Part shown: positions 40,986 to 51,168 of the stretch, piece after piece
Layout of the letters: every line of letters begins with the position of its first letter
Position numbering within the stretch: the first letter of the stretch is position 1
From: a virus
Strand: one strand, 5' to 3'
IMG/VR virus record: IMGVR_UViG_3300037541_000804
Location: 1 to 64,000 of that record
DNA length: 64,000 bases
Program-made: the position numbers and the translations under genes
The notes under the pieces: generated by a model
Seen by the model: the letters and a program-made list of their open reading frames with translations, nothing else
Database searches by the model: none
What the model was told of the DNA's origin: nothing

Positions 40986-41828
40986 TTACATTTTTTCCAA
41001 GATAACCTCAGAAAGCCACTTGTTTAAATCGGACTGTTTCTCTCCAATAGTCCTATAGTGTTCTAAAGCTTCAAAAATAGGCATATCTGTTTCCAGCATG
41101 GCTCTAATATGGTTTTTAAATTTATTTTCGCGAGTTGGCCGATAAGGAGCACCATTAGGGCGTCTGAACCTATGCAACCAAGAAAATTTACTCAAACACA
41201 TTGTTTTCCTGCCTGCCTGCCTGAATTTTTCATGGACAAAAAATTCCTCACCCCCAAAACCCTTACATTTACTAGGAAACCCCACCCAAGCATTCTTCTT
41301 GCATGCGAAAACACCCATTCCTTGGGCGGGAATCTCAAAAGACTTTTCACTCTTAACTCTTTCATCATACGCCCATTGGCCAAACATCCCGCTTCCCCAT
41401 GTTGGTTTTAAATGGGTAGCAATCACTTTCATATCATCAGATAAGAGCGGCCCTTGTATCAAGTTGCCACCATCTTCGCCGCTTTCAAAAAAAGAAATTA
41501 AAGATTGAATAGCGTTGGGCGCGAACAAAACATGACAGTCGCAAACTAATACATTATCCGATTTTGCGTGAAAAAACACGTCTTCTTTAGCAAAAGCCCC
41601 GCGAGAGTTGTCTAATTTTATATATTTGATGTTTTTATCGGTCGCACAGAAAGCCGCCGTTTCCTTTCCCTCCTTAGATTCTGGATTGTTGTCTATAACA
41701 ATAATCTCGCAATTTGCCAGCGCTTCCGCGTGATACATTTTCAATGACTGAATGGTAAAATAAACACCATTAAAGTCGTCAAAAGTGACCATTCCGATAG
41801 ACAGACTAGGGGTAGATGCAGGAGCCAT
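40986..41828 (-). CDS. Glycosyltransferase family 2, embedded in tail genes
   Basis: A 280-aa GT-A enzyme: SLSIGMVTFDDFNGVYFTIQSL at the start, IIVIDNNPE, VLVCDCHVLF in the DxD position, and GFGGEEFFVHEKFRQAG, the ED-type catalytic motif of GT2/GT27-like enzymes. Its gene starts 23 bases inside the end of the Thr-rich adhesin gene and is surrounded by virion genes, so the natural substrate could be the adhesin itself. GTG 41834 is an alternative start. Confidence 0.8.
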   Translation of the reverse strand: MAPASTPSLSIGMVTFDDFNGVYFTIQSLKMYHAEALANCEIIVIDNNPESKEGKETAAFCATDKNIKYIKLDNSRGAFAKEDVFFHAKSDNVLVCDCHVLFAPNAIQSLISFFESGEDGGNLIQGPLLSDDMKVIATHLKPTWGSGMFGQWAYDERVKSEKSFEIPAQGMGVFACKKNAWVGFPSKCKGFGGEEFFVHEKFRQAGRKTMCLSKFSWLHRFRRPNGAPYRPTRENKFKNHIRAMLETDMPIFEALEHYRTIGEKQSDLNKWLSEVILEKM

Positions 41829-43821
41829 CGTCACATGTTGCTAGAGGATCATGATTTAAGGCGTTAGAGTCCATGCATCCATATATGCAAGGGTCGGATG
41901 TTGTTGTGCTAGTTGTAGTAGTAGTGCTAGTGCTAGTTGTAGTAGTAGTAGTGGTAGTCGGAGGTTCCGTAGTCTCCTGGGGACATTCTCCCGTTCCTCC
42001 AAACGATCCTTTGCCGCAACAAGTTCTATTAAATATATAGTAAGTAGTTCCATCAGCAACATAGACTATAGAATTGCCAGAAACAGATGTGTTGGAGTAA
42101 TTAATCTTAGTTATCAAATCCAACGACTCTGCATCCGACAAAACATCTTCTATTGAAGGGGCGTTACATGCGTCATGAGCGGTAGAGCCTAGTCCCATAG
42201 TGACAAAATAACCTGTTGGGTTAATTATTGGAGCTAAGGTCGTTGTGGCTTCAATATATGGATCGTAATTGTAGGTTGCGCTCCACGCCCTTCCAGTCAG
42301 TCCCGTTACAAAAGAATAGGCAGAATTAGAAATTTCGCCATTTCCTTGCATGTCAGCAATGCCACTAAATAATCCGCCACTATATAAAACCCCAAAAGTT
42401 TCGTTAATATAAGACCCACTAATAAAATTACCCGTGGCATACAAACCAGTAATTTGCGGGGAGTTGGCAATGTTTAAATATGTTGCGCTGTTGTTTTGTA
42501 TTTGAATCTTTCTCAAATTAGGTTTTTCACGCAAATCAAACCCACCTACATTATTGTTATTGTAATTGAAATCAACCAAACTAGGCGCGTAATACAAATT
42601 CGCCACGCCAATAGAGTTGTCGCTCATGTTTAAATGAGTCAAATTTTTGGCAATATCGTATCTTGATTTGATGATAGATTGGCCCGTGCCCGTTAATCCA
42701 ACAATTGGCCCAAAAAGCTTTAGCGTGTTAGCGTGCCCAGTATTGCCCCACGGAATGTTCAAATTTGGGAAAGAAATTAACTGTTTTAAATCGCCCGTCT
42801 GATAGAAACAATATCCTGAACCAGTCACCGAAAGATTTAGCTGAGACTGCCCACTCTGTTGCGTGATAGAAATTGACGGGGAACCTTTTTCTTCAACACC
42901 AAGAGGGTCTTCCATCAAAGACAAGGTTAAGTTATTGCTTTCTTTAGCGTTCCATTGGTGGCCCCAGCTTGCACAAGTAAACAATTTCGGGCGATTGTAG
43001 ATTTCGGGGAATTGATGTTTGAATCTTTTGTAACCTAATTTTGATTCGGCGAAATGGAGAAGAGATTTTGTTTTCTTGTCGGAAATATTTTTGTAAGAAA
43101 TGTCGATGGACTCAAAAGAGTGGATGTTCTTTTGGTCATTGATTCTTTGGGCGAAAGAAGCTTTGAACTCCGACTTTTTCACCATCGGAGCTTGGTTGAC
43201 AGAAAAGCCTTCGTTCGAGTCTTCGAACAAATTGGTTGTCCAGTTTTGGCCCGTCGATAAAGGATTATTGGACAAGCTTGACGTGTGATCTTCGAGAGAG
43301 TAGAACCAATTGTTTGTAGGCTCTTCCACATCATGTTCGAACCATACAATGTCGTATTTGTTGTAGGATTGGTTTGGTTGCCATGCTCTAAACTCATGTG
43401 AGACAAAACTTTGGCCGCTCCAGTTTAAACACGGAGCATTTCTCTCCACATGAAAATCTAAAGCAAGGCCATATTTACCATTGCTAGCAGAGTCCAGCCC
43501 CCCAAGAGAATCAATTGTCCCGCTAAGGGTTTTGTAAATATTGGAAGAATCGCTAAACGTAAAAATACCCGTTCCACTTTGGCTTTCATAAAAGTTAATT
43601 AGTTTTTGTGCATCGTTCTCCCGTAAAGAAAACTTTAAGGCGAACTTTCCAACAATACTATTTAATCCAAGAGGCGCGATAGACTGGATTCTATCGGAGG
43701 ACAAGACGTAATTGTTTCTTGCCTCGAATTGAACCGACGATCCGTATTCGGGCGAATATGTCAATCCCGTTAGTAATTCAATACCCGAAATATTTCTGTC
43801 TCTATCGTAAAAAAGGCTCAT
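41806..43821 (-). CDS. Tail adhesin: minor-tail N-domain, leucine-rich repeats, Thr-rich linker, Cys knot-like tip
   Basis: A 671-aa protein. Residues 1-110 resemble phage minor tail proteins that attach to the tail tip (YGSSVQFEARNNYVL, ...ENDAQKLINFYESQSGTGIFTF). Residues about 390-480 are leucine-rich-type repeats (LTHLNMSDNSIG, LVDFNYNNNNVG, LRKIQIQNNS). Then a run of about 25 residues almost wholly Thr and Ser, and a C-terminal CIYGCMDSNALNHDPL...DDGSC motif with paired cysteines, a module known from Bacteroidetes secreted proteins and aquatic phages. This plan suggests a receptor-binding protein on a flexible stalk. Confidence 0.72.
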   Translation of the reverse strand: MSLFYDRDRNISGIELLTGLTYSPEYGSSVQFEARNNYVLSSDRIQSIAPLGLNSIVGKFALKFSLRENDAQKLINFYESQSGTGIFTFSDSSNIYKTLSGTIDSLGGLDSASNGKYGLALDFHVERNAPCLNWSGQSFVSHEFRAWQPNQSYNKYDIVWFEHDVEEPTNNWFYSLEDHTSSLSNNPLSTGQNWTTNLFEDSNEGFSVNQAPMVKKSEFKASFAQRINDQKNIHSFESIDISYKNISDKKTKSLLHFAESKLGYKRFKHQFPEIYNRPKLFTCASWGHQWNAKESNNLTLSLMEDPLGVEEKGSPSISITQQSGQSQLNLSVTGSGYCFYQTGDLKQLISFPNLNIPWGNTGHANTLKLFGPIVGLTGTGQSIIKSRYDIAKNLTHLNMSDNSIGVANLYYAPSLVDFNYNNNNVGGFDLREKPNLRKIQIQNNSATYLNIANSPQITGLYATGNFISGSYINETFGVLYSGGLFSGIADMQGNGEISNSAYSFVTGLTGRAWSATYNYDPYIEATTTLAPIINPTGYFVTMGLGSTAHDACNAPSIEDVLSDAESLDLITKINYSNTSVSGNSIVYVADGTTYYIFNRTCCGKGSFGGTGECPQETTEPPTTTTTTTTSTSTTTTTSTTTSDPCIYGCMDSNALNHDPLATCDDGSCIYP

Positions 43822-44618
43822 TCTAAGTATCCTTGATATTGAAGAGTTACAGACAACGGCGCGTCAACCGTTCCTTCAATTTGTTGATTATAGATTTGAG
43901 CATTGGAAACGGGCAGGGTCATTATTGTTTGCGACAAATCTCTGTTCTTTATATTAATAGTAAAATTTGGCGCGGAAACATATCTGACAAAATTATTTAA
44001 ATCCAAAGCCGAAAACCCGCCAACATCAAAGGTGGCGGAAGCGGTTATATTTATAGCTCCGTTTTGTTCTACAATATCTGGGAAAAGATTCGGCCCAACT
44101 GAATATCTCGCCCTTCTAGGGACTTCAAGAGAGTAGTCAAAGCTTTTGATACGGTTAGAATTGCCATAATCGTTGGATATTTCCATGCTTCTCGGCGACG
44201 GCACAAAAATATCAGGATGCGTCACTCCAGTATGAGTTGCCGCGCCGCTTTTCATTTCGCCGTAAACAGAAAACCCACAAGAAACACTTGGCACTTGCCC
44301 AACAGAGCACGATACAGAATAGTTATTTAAATATCCCGACTCGAACCCATATTGACTCTGGCCATAGGAAAAAACGCCCGAAAAACAAGATTCCCCTGTA
44401 AAAGAGACTACTGGATCAGCATAGATTAACGATCTGGTTAAACTCACGCGCCCAACAGACGGCGAAACTTTTGCGTGTCCAAAATTTTTGCGCCCAAGAG
44501 TTTGAAAGCTGCCAACGCCAAAATCCGTTTCAAAATTAACGCTAGAAACGCCCGACAAATCATAACCATTGAATCGAAATGATTGCCCGTAGTTGAGGAT
44601 TGAAGTGGTTTTGGACAT
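43818..44618 (-). CDS. Tail-tube-fold paralog, 266 aa
   Basis: SGYLNNYSVSCSVGQVPSVSCGFSVYGEM corresponds to the GNCFLSNYSVEAAVGGFPTVSVSFDAS part of the tube protein at 56721, and a later half of beta strands ends PLSVTLQYQGYLE. Positioned right after the tape measure gene, it is probably the distal tail or tail-tip initiator on which the tube polymerises. Its ATG shares a base with the tape measure stop and its stop overlaps the next ATG. Confidence 0.65.
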   Translation of the reverse strand: MSKTTSILNYGQSFRFNGYDLSGVSSVNFETDFGVGSFQTLGRKNFGHAKVSPSVGRVSLTRSLIYADPVVSFTGESCFSGVFSYGQSQYGFESGYLNNYSVSCSVGQVPSVSCGFSVYGEMKSGAATHTGVTHPDIFVPSPRSMEISNDYGNSNRIKSFDYSLEVPRRARYSVGPNLFPDIVEQNGAINITASATFDVGGFSALDLNNFVRYVSAPNFTINIKNRDLSQTIMTLPVSNAQIYNQQIEGTVDAPLSVTLQYQGYLE

Positions 44619-47600
44619 TATCTTTTGCTAAGAACGCCTCCAGGTCTTTGTTCCAATTGAATAACTTGCACAACTGCGCTGCGAAGTTTTTCGGCTAGCA
44701 TTTTGTTGTTTTGGTCGCCGCCGCCTTCTTCGGAAGACTTTTCGCCGTCTTTGGAAACGGTTACGTTGACGGTGACATTACTTGCGCCGATGGTTTTTTC
44801 AATGAGTTCGTCAAGTTTTGCGGCAATCATTGAATCGTCGCCCTCGGAAGAAGGAACGCCGCCGTTATTCATTGAATAAAGGTTGGAATAACCAATTTTC
44901 TTGGCAGCAGAGGAGTTGATCATAAACTCTCCCTTGCTGGCCATGATAGGAACAGTGTCGCCCGAACCAGAGATTGCGCCGCCAGAATTTCTTCCGTAAG
45001 GGGTATAGCTAGCTGACGGGAAAAGTGGATTTTCATAGTCTCCAAATCCTCTGCGGGGAGGCTGTGTAGAGCGATTGATTAGAGAACCAAAATTCCTACC
45101 AGAATAAATTCCCAAAATATCACTTCCAAAATTTAAATAATCAAACGAACTCGGCCTATAGGAATTAGTAACACCGCCAGAATAAGACGGCGCACTTCTA
45201 AATGGAATGCCGAAATTCGAAGATGAGTTAAAATAATTAGATGAAGAACCCCTGTATGACGAAGAACCAGCGCTAACACCAGAAATATTTGGCCTTTCCG
45301 AGACGCCTCTAATTGATCCGCCGCTATATTGAGTATTGCCAAGACTATTTGCGTTTTTACCAGCCGAATTGGCTTTATATCCAGAAGTAGCACCACCAAC
45401 TGCTGCGACGGCGAGGGAAATCCAGAATTGTCTTCTTTCTTCTTTTTTAGCCTTCTCCTTGGCGGCGCGAGCTTCTTCAAGTTGACGGTAATATTCCGCC
45501 AACTCTTCTTGGTATTGTTTCTCTTGGCCGAGTTGATCAACGTATAGGCCGAAAGCTTGGTCTTTAGCGTCTTGAGTAGCTTGAACAATAGGGGAGTCGC
45601 CGAAACGATTAAAGCTAGATAGTCTAAGGCTTTCTGGCTCAAGAGAAACCATTCCAGCGCCACCCATTAGTGAACGGCGAACATCTTGACCGCCAGAAGT
45701 GGCCGTTTGTGTGGCGAAATCTAGTAGGTTTTCTTTGCCAGTGATGTTTCCTTGACCGCGAACCCCAGGCGCGAAATAGCCACCTTGAGCCATTTGACCT
45801 ACGGAACCGCTGTTTAGTGCTTCGAAGAATTGCGAGCCGTATTTTTGGACGCTCTTTTTATTGACAACATATTCGCCACCCATAAGAAGAGTTGGCACGT
45901 CATCTTTAGTGCCAGAACCACCTGTCACTTGACCGCCAGAAGCTCTTTTTGTAAATGCGCCTAAAACACTAGAAATAACACCGCCACCCGAACCGCCCTG
46001 TCCGAAAAGAGCGTTGGTTGCAATTTTCGCCAAATTATCAAGCGCTGCATCGCGCAATTTATTCGCAAAAGCAAGAGCTACGTCCAAAAGGGATTCTTTT
46101 AAGCTACCAGTTCTAGAAACCGCTGCTTGCATTGCCCCAACAAGACCGTCTTTAAATCCTTCCGTAGCCGTTTTGCCGAAAGTGCTGCCAAAGTTATTAA
46201 CTTCATCTTGCATCCCGCTAAGAGACTCGCGAACGCCGAATCCGAACGAGCGGCGTTTTTCGAGGTTTGCATTAATAGCATTTTCTATAGCCAACTGTTT
46301 TTCGGCGGCAGACAAATCGCTGTTTCGAATAGCAAAAATTTGCTGATTCAATTCAAGCTCTGTCTCAAGATTTAAGCGTTCGACTTTACTCGCGGCTGTG
46401 GCAATGTCAAACTGTTGCTGACGAATAGCGTTTTGTTCCGATAAAGAGGACACTAAATCAGAACCAGACTTTCCTTGAACAGCGTCAAAAGATTGTTCGC
46501 CGATTAAGCCGCTGACAATAGAGGATTTGTCGGTAGCTTGGAGAAGATTAAATTGGTTTTGAGCGCGACTTTGACCCAATCCTCTAGAAAATTCCAATAG
46601 AGAATCTTGAAATTCTTGACGGGCATCCTTTGTTAATCCAATCTGAGACGTTTCGATATTCAAAGCGTCAATATTTGCATTAATAGCCTCAAGCTCTATA
46701 TCTCTTGAATTATTAAGGTCTTCAATGGCGCGTCTTTTGGTTCTTTCGTCTTGAATTGTAGAGTCTATTTCGAGCCTCTGGGCTTCTGTCGATTTTAGAA
46801 GTTCATCTCTTGATTTGTTAAGCTCTTGAACTTGAAGTCCAGCCAAATCTCTTTGAGACTGCTCTCTTTGGAGTGTCCCTAGTTGAGGATTGTTGGATTG
46901 AGCTTGTAAACGAGTGATGTTTCCTTGGATTTTGGCCCTGTCTAGGGCTATGGTATTCAAGGAAGATTTGGCAGCTTCAATTGCTGGCACAAGTTTTTGA
47001 ATAGCGTTAAATTCCTGTTGGCGGATTCTCGTGTTATCCGTTATAGACTTGATGTTAGCCTTGATTTCTGTTTCTTGGACGCCAAATTGCTCGATAACTT
47101 TAGTTATGCGGGCGTTACCTTCTAGGGTTGAAAATTCTTTGCCTTCTCCAGAGTTTTTCTTGATTTTTTCAATTTCATTCTTGGATTCGACTTCTGCTTT
47201 TTTCAGAGCCGCTTCGTAAATACTTTTTTGAATATTGGAGATTTGATTTTCAATATCATTTTTCGCAACACTAGACAAGGACGAACTCGTTGATAAAGAT
47301 TCAAGACCTTTAATTTTAGCCTCAAGAGACGCCGTGGATGAATCGAAAGCTAGAAGTTCAATTTCTCTTTGGACATCGAGAAATTTATCAATAGATTCTT
47401 GCGAGAATTTTTCAGAGCGGAAATTCCCTAATTGTCCAGCTTTGGCCGTCTTTTTTTCTGAAATATTAAAGAATCTTTGTCCAAATGTAGCCGTAAGCTC
47501 GCCCGCACGACCCGATTCAGCGGCGCGTTTAATTGGTTCGATATTTTTGGCAATGTTTTCAAGAAACAACTTATAAACTTCGTCTTGGAGCTTGTCTAAA

Positions 47601-50600
47601 CCAGAGGATTTTATGTCTTCGGCTCCAATTTTGGAAACGCCCTTTGAAGCGAGAAATTCTCGCAAGCCTTCTTCTGTTTGATTTGATAAGAGTTGCAGGT
47701 TTTCTTTGATAACCGTAGTTATCGAGGAATTTATATTACCAAGAGTTTCTTCAACTTCCACGACTCCGCCAGCTCCTTGCCCGCCAAATCCTATTTTGTT
47801 AACGGTGCCAGTTTTTGTGGCAGATATAAGATTATCTAATCTTTTTCCCAAAAGTTCATTGGAGATTTGAGATTGGTCTTTGCCTTCGGTATTAATGCCA
47901 GCAGCTTTTGCTTCGCGCTCTTTTCTAGCGTCCGAGAGTTTGGATTGGAAGCTGCCTTGAATTTCTTTTGGGGTGCGAAGAATAGCTTTGCCAGATGCAT
48001 CAAATAAAGATTCTGCATTATCTTTAAACGCTTGTGCTGATTTTTCAGCTTCAACGGTCAATCCGCCGAACGCCTCCTTAAGTCTTTGAAATCCGCTTTT
48101 ACCCGTCACAACTTGAACTGCTTCGTTTAAAACCGTAAGGGCGAGTGCTCCTTGGCCAATAACTGGTAGAAACTTAAGTAATCCGCCGCCGAAGGCCAGA
48201 AGACTGCCTGTTGCTTTTTTAAGCGCTCCGCCAGCGCCTCCACTAGCACCACCTAAAAGACTCCCAAGTTTTTCCGCTAATTTTCCCCCGCCAAGATTAG
48301 ACGCATTTACCCCGCCAAGTTGATTTAGCCCTTGAAATGCAAAAGCTGATATAGCGATTTTGGAAATTAAATCGGCATATTTTTCCGTTTCTTTTGAGCC
48401 TCGCAAAAAGGATGCCGATAAACCGTCAAGTACGCTTGTGGCAATTACCGCTTTGATGGCTAGCTTTTGAAGAGCTTCTGGGTCAACTGTTTTGCTAGCT
48501 ACGGCTAGTGAAGATTGGGGGATTCTTGAATCTACGCCAGCAATGCCAGATTTGAATCCGCCACCACTCTTGACGCCAAGAGATTCTCTTCTTGCGGCTA
48601 AAGATTCTCCATATAAAGCTTGAAGCTTTGCTTTTCTTTCTTGTTCTTGTAGGGATTTTTTTTCATTTTCTCTACGATATTTTTGAGCAGAGCCTTCAAC
48701 GCCAAATGAATTTGATGGGGAGCTAAGGTTCCCGCCATCAAAAAACGTATTGGCCGAACCTACGTTACCATAAATAGAATTAGAAGACACTCTTTGTCTT
48801 TGAGCAGCTCCTACCCCGAAAACGTCAGCAGTGCTATTTAAATTACCACCATTAAAGGAAGTATTGGCCGACCCAATATTGCCATAAATATTAGACGAAG
48901 GATTTGCTCTGCGTCTAGCTTCTGCTTCACCAGCGGCCACATCAAACCCATTAGAGCTTGCCTCCGCCAAGAGTTTAACTCTTTCAGAAGCTACTTTTAA
49001 TGAATTTGCATATTTTTCAGTTGAAGAAACAACAAGCTGTATGGACTTTTCATTTAAGTCAAAAGACCGAATAACAACCGTAGCAGCATCTACGATTTGT
49101 TCAATTGTTTGGCCTAAGTCAACAAGGAGTTGAACTTGATTTTCTAACCCCACCTCAAGGTTATCCGCCGTTGTGAATTTTCCAGAAGAATTCTTGAGTC
49201 TTTGGCCCTTCAAGAATCCGCTAGCGGCTCTTTGACCCATCATGTCTTGATTTAAAACACCGAACTTGCCGCCGCCAAGATTAACAACACTTTCAGAAGA
49301 ATTAGCTACCATTAAACCCTTATTTCCCCCACCAAGAGGAAAATTGGGCATAACTACAACCTTAGAATTGGAGCTTGCGCCACCAATTCCTTTCTTAATA
49401 TCATTCATTTCACCAGAAACGAGGTCTGGCAAATAACCTTCGGCGCTTCTTAAACCTTTCTTGGAGAGTGTTGGGCCAGCTTCACCAACTCTGAGTCCAG
49501 AATTATAAACCGAACCAGAAACAATTTGAGAAACGGCGCTAACTTGTTTGGCGTAAACAGCCTGTTTGGCCCATTCAGCGGAAATTTGTTTAGCGAGATT
49601 TAATCGGGCCGATTCGCTGGTTAAAAGTGTACTTAAATTTGCGCCAGATTGTTGAATGTAAGCGGCGATACTTTTTTGAATGGCCGCTTGCTCCTGACCC
49701 GCCGCGTTTAAGCCCAAAAACGTCTTGCCAGCGTTAATCGCGAAAGTCGCAAAGTTTACGCCGATTTTGCCAATTGCAATAGCAATCGCTCCGAAAACCG
49801 CTGGCGAAAATAAGCTACCGCCAAGGAAGCTACCTATTTTCTGAATACTTTGGCTGAAAAGGTCTGTCCCCTCAAGAATACTTTGAAGAAAGTCGCCCGT
49901 GTCAATAAGTGAATCTAAAAGACTAGAAAGAGGATTTTTTACGCCGATTTTCCCAGCCGAATTTAAAATTTCTTCTAATTGAACGCCCAGGGTATTAAAT
50001 TTAGCAGACAAGATTTCGGCCAAAGTTGCATTAGCGGCCAAAGCGTTATCTTTCGCGCCCTCAGATGTTCCGAGAATTTTATCATAAATAGACCTTTGCT
50101 TATTCAATTCCTGTAAACCTTGTCCAGCTAATGCGGCGGCAGCATTGACTTGATAAAGGCCAGAAATATCTTTGAAGATGTTAATCTGTTGATCTTTCGG
50201 CAAATCCTTGATAGCGTTGCCGAGATTACGCATGATTTCAATCGCGGGAATAAGATTTCCAACTTCATCACGCACCTTAATTACGCCGCCTTGAAAAGTT
50301 TCCAAAAACTTGATAGAATCTTCATCATATAAGCGCGTAAAGATAGACTTGAGTGAGTTACCAATTTGAGAACCACCACGCGCCGTAATTTCTTGAAGAG
50401 TTGCAATCGAAGCAATAGTTTGGTCAATATTTTGGCCAGTCAACTGTGCAACGGAAGCTGAACGCTGCAAACCTTCAATTAAATCAACAAGAGAAACAGC
50501 AGCAGCATTATCAACAGCTACGAGTTTGTTAATTACTGTCGTTGAGTCAATGCCTGACTGCTTGAAAGCGTTAAGAGTTGAAGTCAAACCATCAACGGCA

Positions 50601-51142
50601 GTTTTATATTCGACACCAGAAATTCTCGAAAGGATTAACGCATCGCGAGTTCTCTTTAGCGTTTCTTGAACACCAAGACCTTGACGGGAAAATTCTAGCG
50701 CCGCTTTTGAAGTGATTTCAAAGCTTTGGCCAGTGAGTTTGGCCGTTTGGAAAATCTGCTTGCCGAACTGTTCAATGCTAATTCCAGCCTTCGAGAAGTT
50801 ATCGCCAGCGACAACAGCAATTTGTGTCATGGCTTTTTCTACATCAGCGGTAGTTTTGACAAGCGCTAAAAATGAGCGCCGCATACCTTCGATAACACCA
50901 ACGGCAGTTCCGAACGCCAATACGCGAGCATTGGCCGCTTCCATCGACTTTGTAAACTGATCTGCATCATGACGAATTCGGCCAAGAGCCGCGCTGCCAG
51001 CTTTTAATCCAGACGAATCAAAGCCGCCAATCTTAATTTTTTGAAACGAAGAACTAATCTTGTCAACCAAGACCTTAGCTTTCGCCTCTGCTTGGCGAAT
51101 TTCAAGATCAACGCTTGCTGGTATTTTAAGATTTTCGGCCAT
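44618..51142 (-). CDS. Tail tape measure protein
   Basis: A 2174-aa protein, the largest gene here. Residues about 80-330 are a TP901-type tape measure core (FSKAGISIEQFGKQIF, SFEITSKAALEFSRQG). Long helical and coiled-coil stretches fill the centre, with a glycine-rich hydrophobic segment near residue 980. The end has two copies of a Gly-rich GGxxxGxGTxDxVPxLxxxGExxxN motif, typical of tape measure C-termini. An internal repeat of about 36 residues (SANTSFNGGNL / SANTFFDGGNL) lies near 48700-48900. At about 0.15 nm per residue it predicts a tail near 0.3 micrometre. Confidence 0.93.
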   Translation of the reverse strand: MAENLKIPASVDLEIRQAEAKAKVLVDKISSSFQKIKIGGFDSSGLKAGSAALGRIRHDADQFTKSMEAANARVLAFGTAVGVIEGMRRSFLALVKTTADVEKAMTQIAVVAGDNFSKAGISIEQFGKQIFQTAKLTGQSFEITSKAALEFSRQGLGVQETLKRTRDALILSRISGVEYKTAVDGLTSTLNAFKQSGIDSTTVINKLVAVDNAAAVSLVDLIEGLQRSASVAQLTGQNIDQTIASIATLQEITARGGSQIGNSLKSIFTRLYDEDSIKFLETFQGGVIKVRDEVGNLIPAIEIMRNLGNAIKDLPKDQQINIFKDISGLYQVNAAAALAGQGLQELNKQRSIYDKILGTSEGAKDNALAANATLAEILSAKFNTLGVQLEEILNSAGKIGVKNPLSSLLDSLIDTGDFLQSILEGTDLFSQSIQKIGSFLGGSLFSPAVFGAIAIAIGKIGVNFATFAINAGKTFLGLNAAGQEQAAIQKSIAAYIQQSGANLSTLLTSESARLNLAKQISAEWAKQAVYAKQVSAVSQIVSGSVYNSGLRVGEAGPTLSKKGLRSAEGYLPDLVSGEMNDIKKGIGGASSNSKVVVMPNFPLGGGNKGLMVANSSESVVNLGGGKFGVLNQDMMGQRAASGFLKGQRLKNSSGKFTTADNLEVGLENQVQLLVDLGQTIEQIVDAATVVIRSFDLNEKSIQLVVSSTEKYANSLKVASERVKLLAEASSNGFDVAAGEAEARRRANPSSNIYGNIGSANTSFNGGNLNSTADVFGVGAAQRQRVSSNSIYGNVGSANTFFDGGNLSSPSNSFGVEGSAQKYRRENEKKSLQEQERKAKLQALYGESLAARRESLGVKSGGGFKSGIAGVDSRIPQSSLAVASKTVDPEALQKLAIKAVIATSVLDGLSASFLRGSKETEKYADLISKIAISAFAFQGLNQLGGVNASNLGGGKLAEKLGSLLGGASGGAGGALKKATGSLLAFGGGLLKFLPVIGQGALALTVLNEAVQVVTGKSGFQRLKEAFGGLTVEAEKSAQAFKDNAESLFDASGKAILRTPKEIQGSFQSKLSDARKEREAKAAGINTEGKDQSQISNELLGKRLDNLISATKTGTVNKIGFGGQGAGGVVEVEETLGNINSSITTVIKENLQLLSNQTEEGLREFLASKGVSKIGAEDIKSSGLDKLQDEVYKLFLENIAKNIEPIKRAAESGRAGELTATFGQRFFNISEKKTAKAGQLGNFRSEKFSQESIDKFLDVQREIELLAFDSSTASLEAKIKGLESLSTSSSLSSVAKNDIENQISNIQKSIYEAALKKAEVESKNEIEKIKKNSGEGKEFSTLEGNARITKVIEQFGVQETEIKANIKSITDNTRIRQQEFNAIQKLVPAIEAAKSSLNTIALDRAKIQGNITRLQAQSNNPQLGTLQREQSQRDLAGLQVQELNKSRDELLKSTEAQRLEIDSTIQDERTKRRAIEDLNNSRDIELEAINANIDALNIETSQIGLTKDARQEFQDSLLEFSRGLGQSRAQNQFNLLQATDKSSIVSGLIGEQSFDAVQGKSGSDLVSSLSEQNAIRQQQFDIATAASKVERLNLETELELNQQIFAIRNSDLSAAEKQLAIENAINANLEKRRSFGFGVRESLSGMQDEVNNFGSTFGKTATEGFKDGLVGAMQAAVSRTGSLKESLLDVALAFANKLRDAALDNLAKIATNALFGQGGSGGGVISSVLGAFTKRASGGQVTGGSGTKDDVPTLLMGGEYVVNKKSVQKYGSQFFEALNSGSVGQMAQGGYFAPGVRGQGNITGKENLLDFATQTATSGGQDVRRSLMGGAGMVSLEPESLRLSSFNRFGDSPIVQATQDAKDQAFGLYVDQLGQEKQYQEELAEYYRQLEEARAAKEKAKKEERRQFWISLAVAAVGGATSGYKANSAGKNANSLGNTQYSGGSIRGVSERPNISGVSAGSSSYRGSSSNYFNSSSNFGIPFRSAPSYSGGVTNSYRPSSFDYLNFGSDILGIYSGRNFGSLINRSTQPPRRGFGDYENPLFPSASYTPYGRNSGGAISGSGDTVPIMASKGEFMINSSAAKKIGYSNLYSMNNGGVPSSEGDDSMIAAKLDELIEKTIGASNVTVNVTVSKDGEKSSEEGGGDQNNKMLAEKLRSAVVQVIQLEQRPGGVLSKR

Positions 51143-51159
51143 ATTCCTCTATCAAGAGG

Positions 51160-51166
51160 ATTACAC
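51160..51166 (-). promoter_or_regulatory. GTGTAAT motif and hairpin before the tape measure gene
   Basis: On the minus strand GCGTGTAATCC is followed by a CCTCT-TGAT-AGAGG hairpin (51144-51157) and then ATG 51142. The AGAGGA of the hairpin doubles as a Shine-Dalgarno, so the structure could regulate translation. Confidence 0.45.
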
Positions 51167-51168
51167 GC

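Noticed and set aside
45133-45663. 176-codon frame inside the tape measure gene
   Set aside because: It is out of frame on the same strand, low-complexity (Leu/Lys/Ser) and has no start signals, whereas the tape measure frame is clearly coding.
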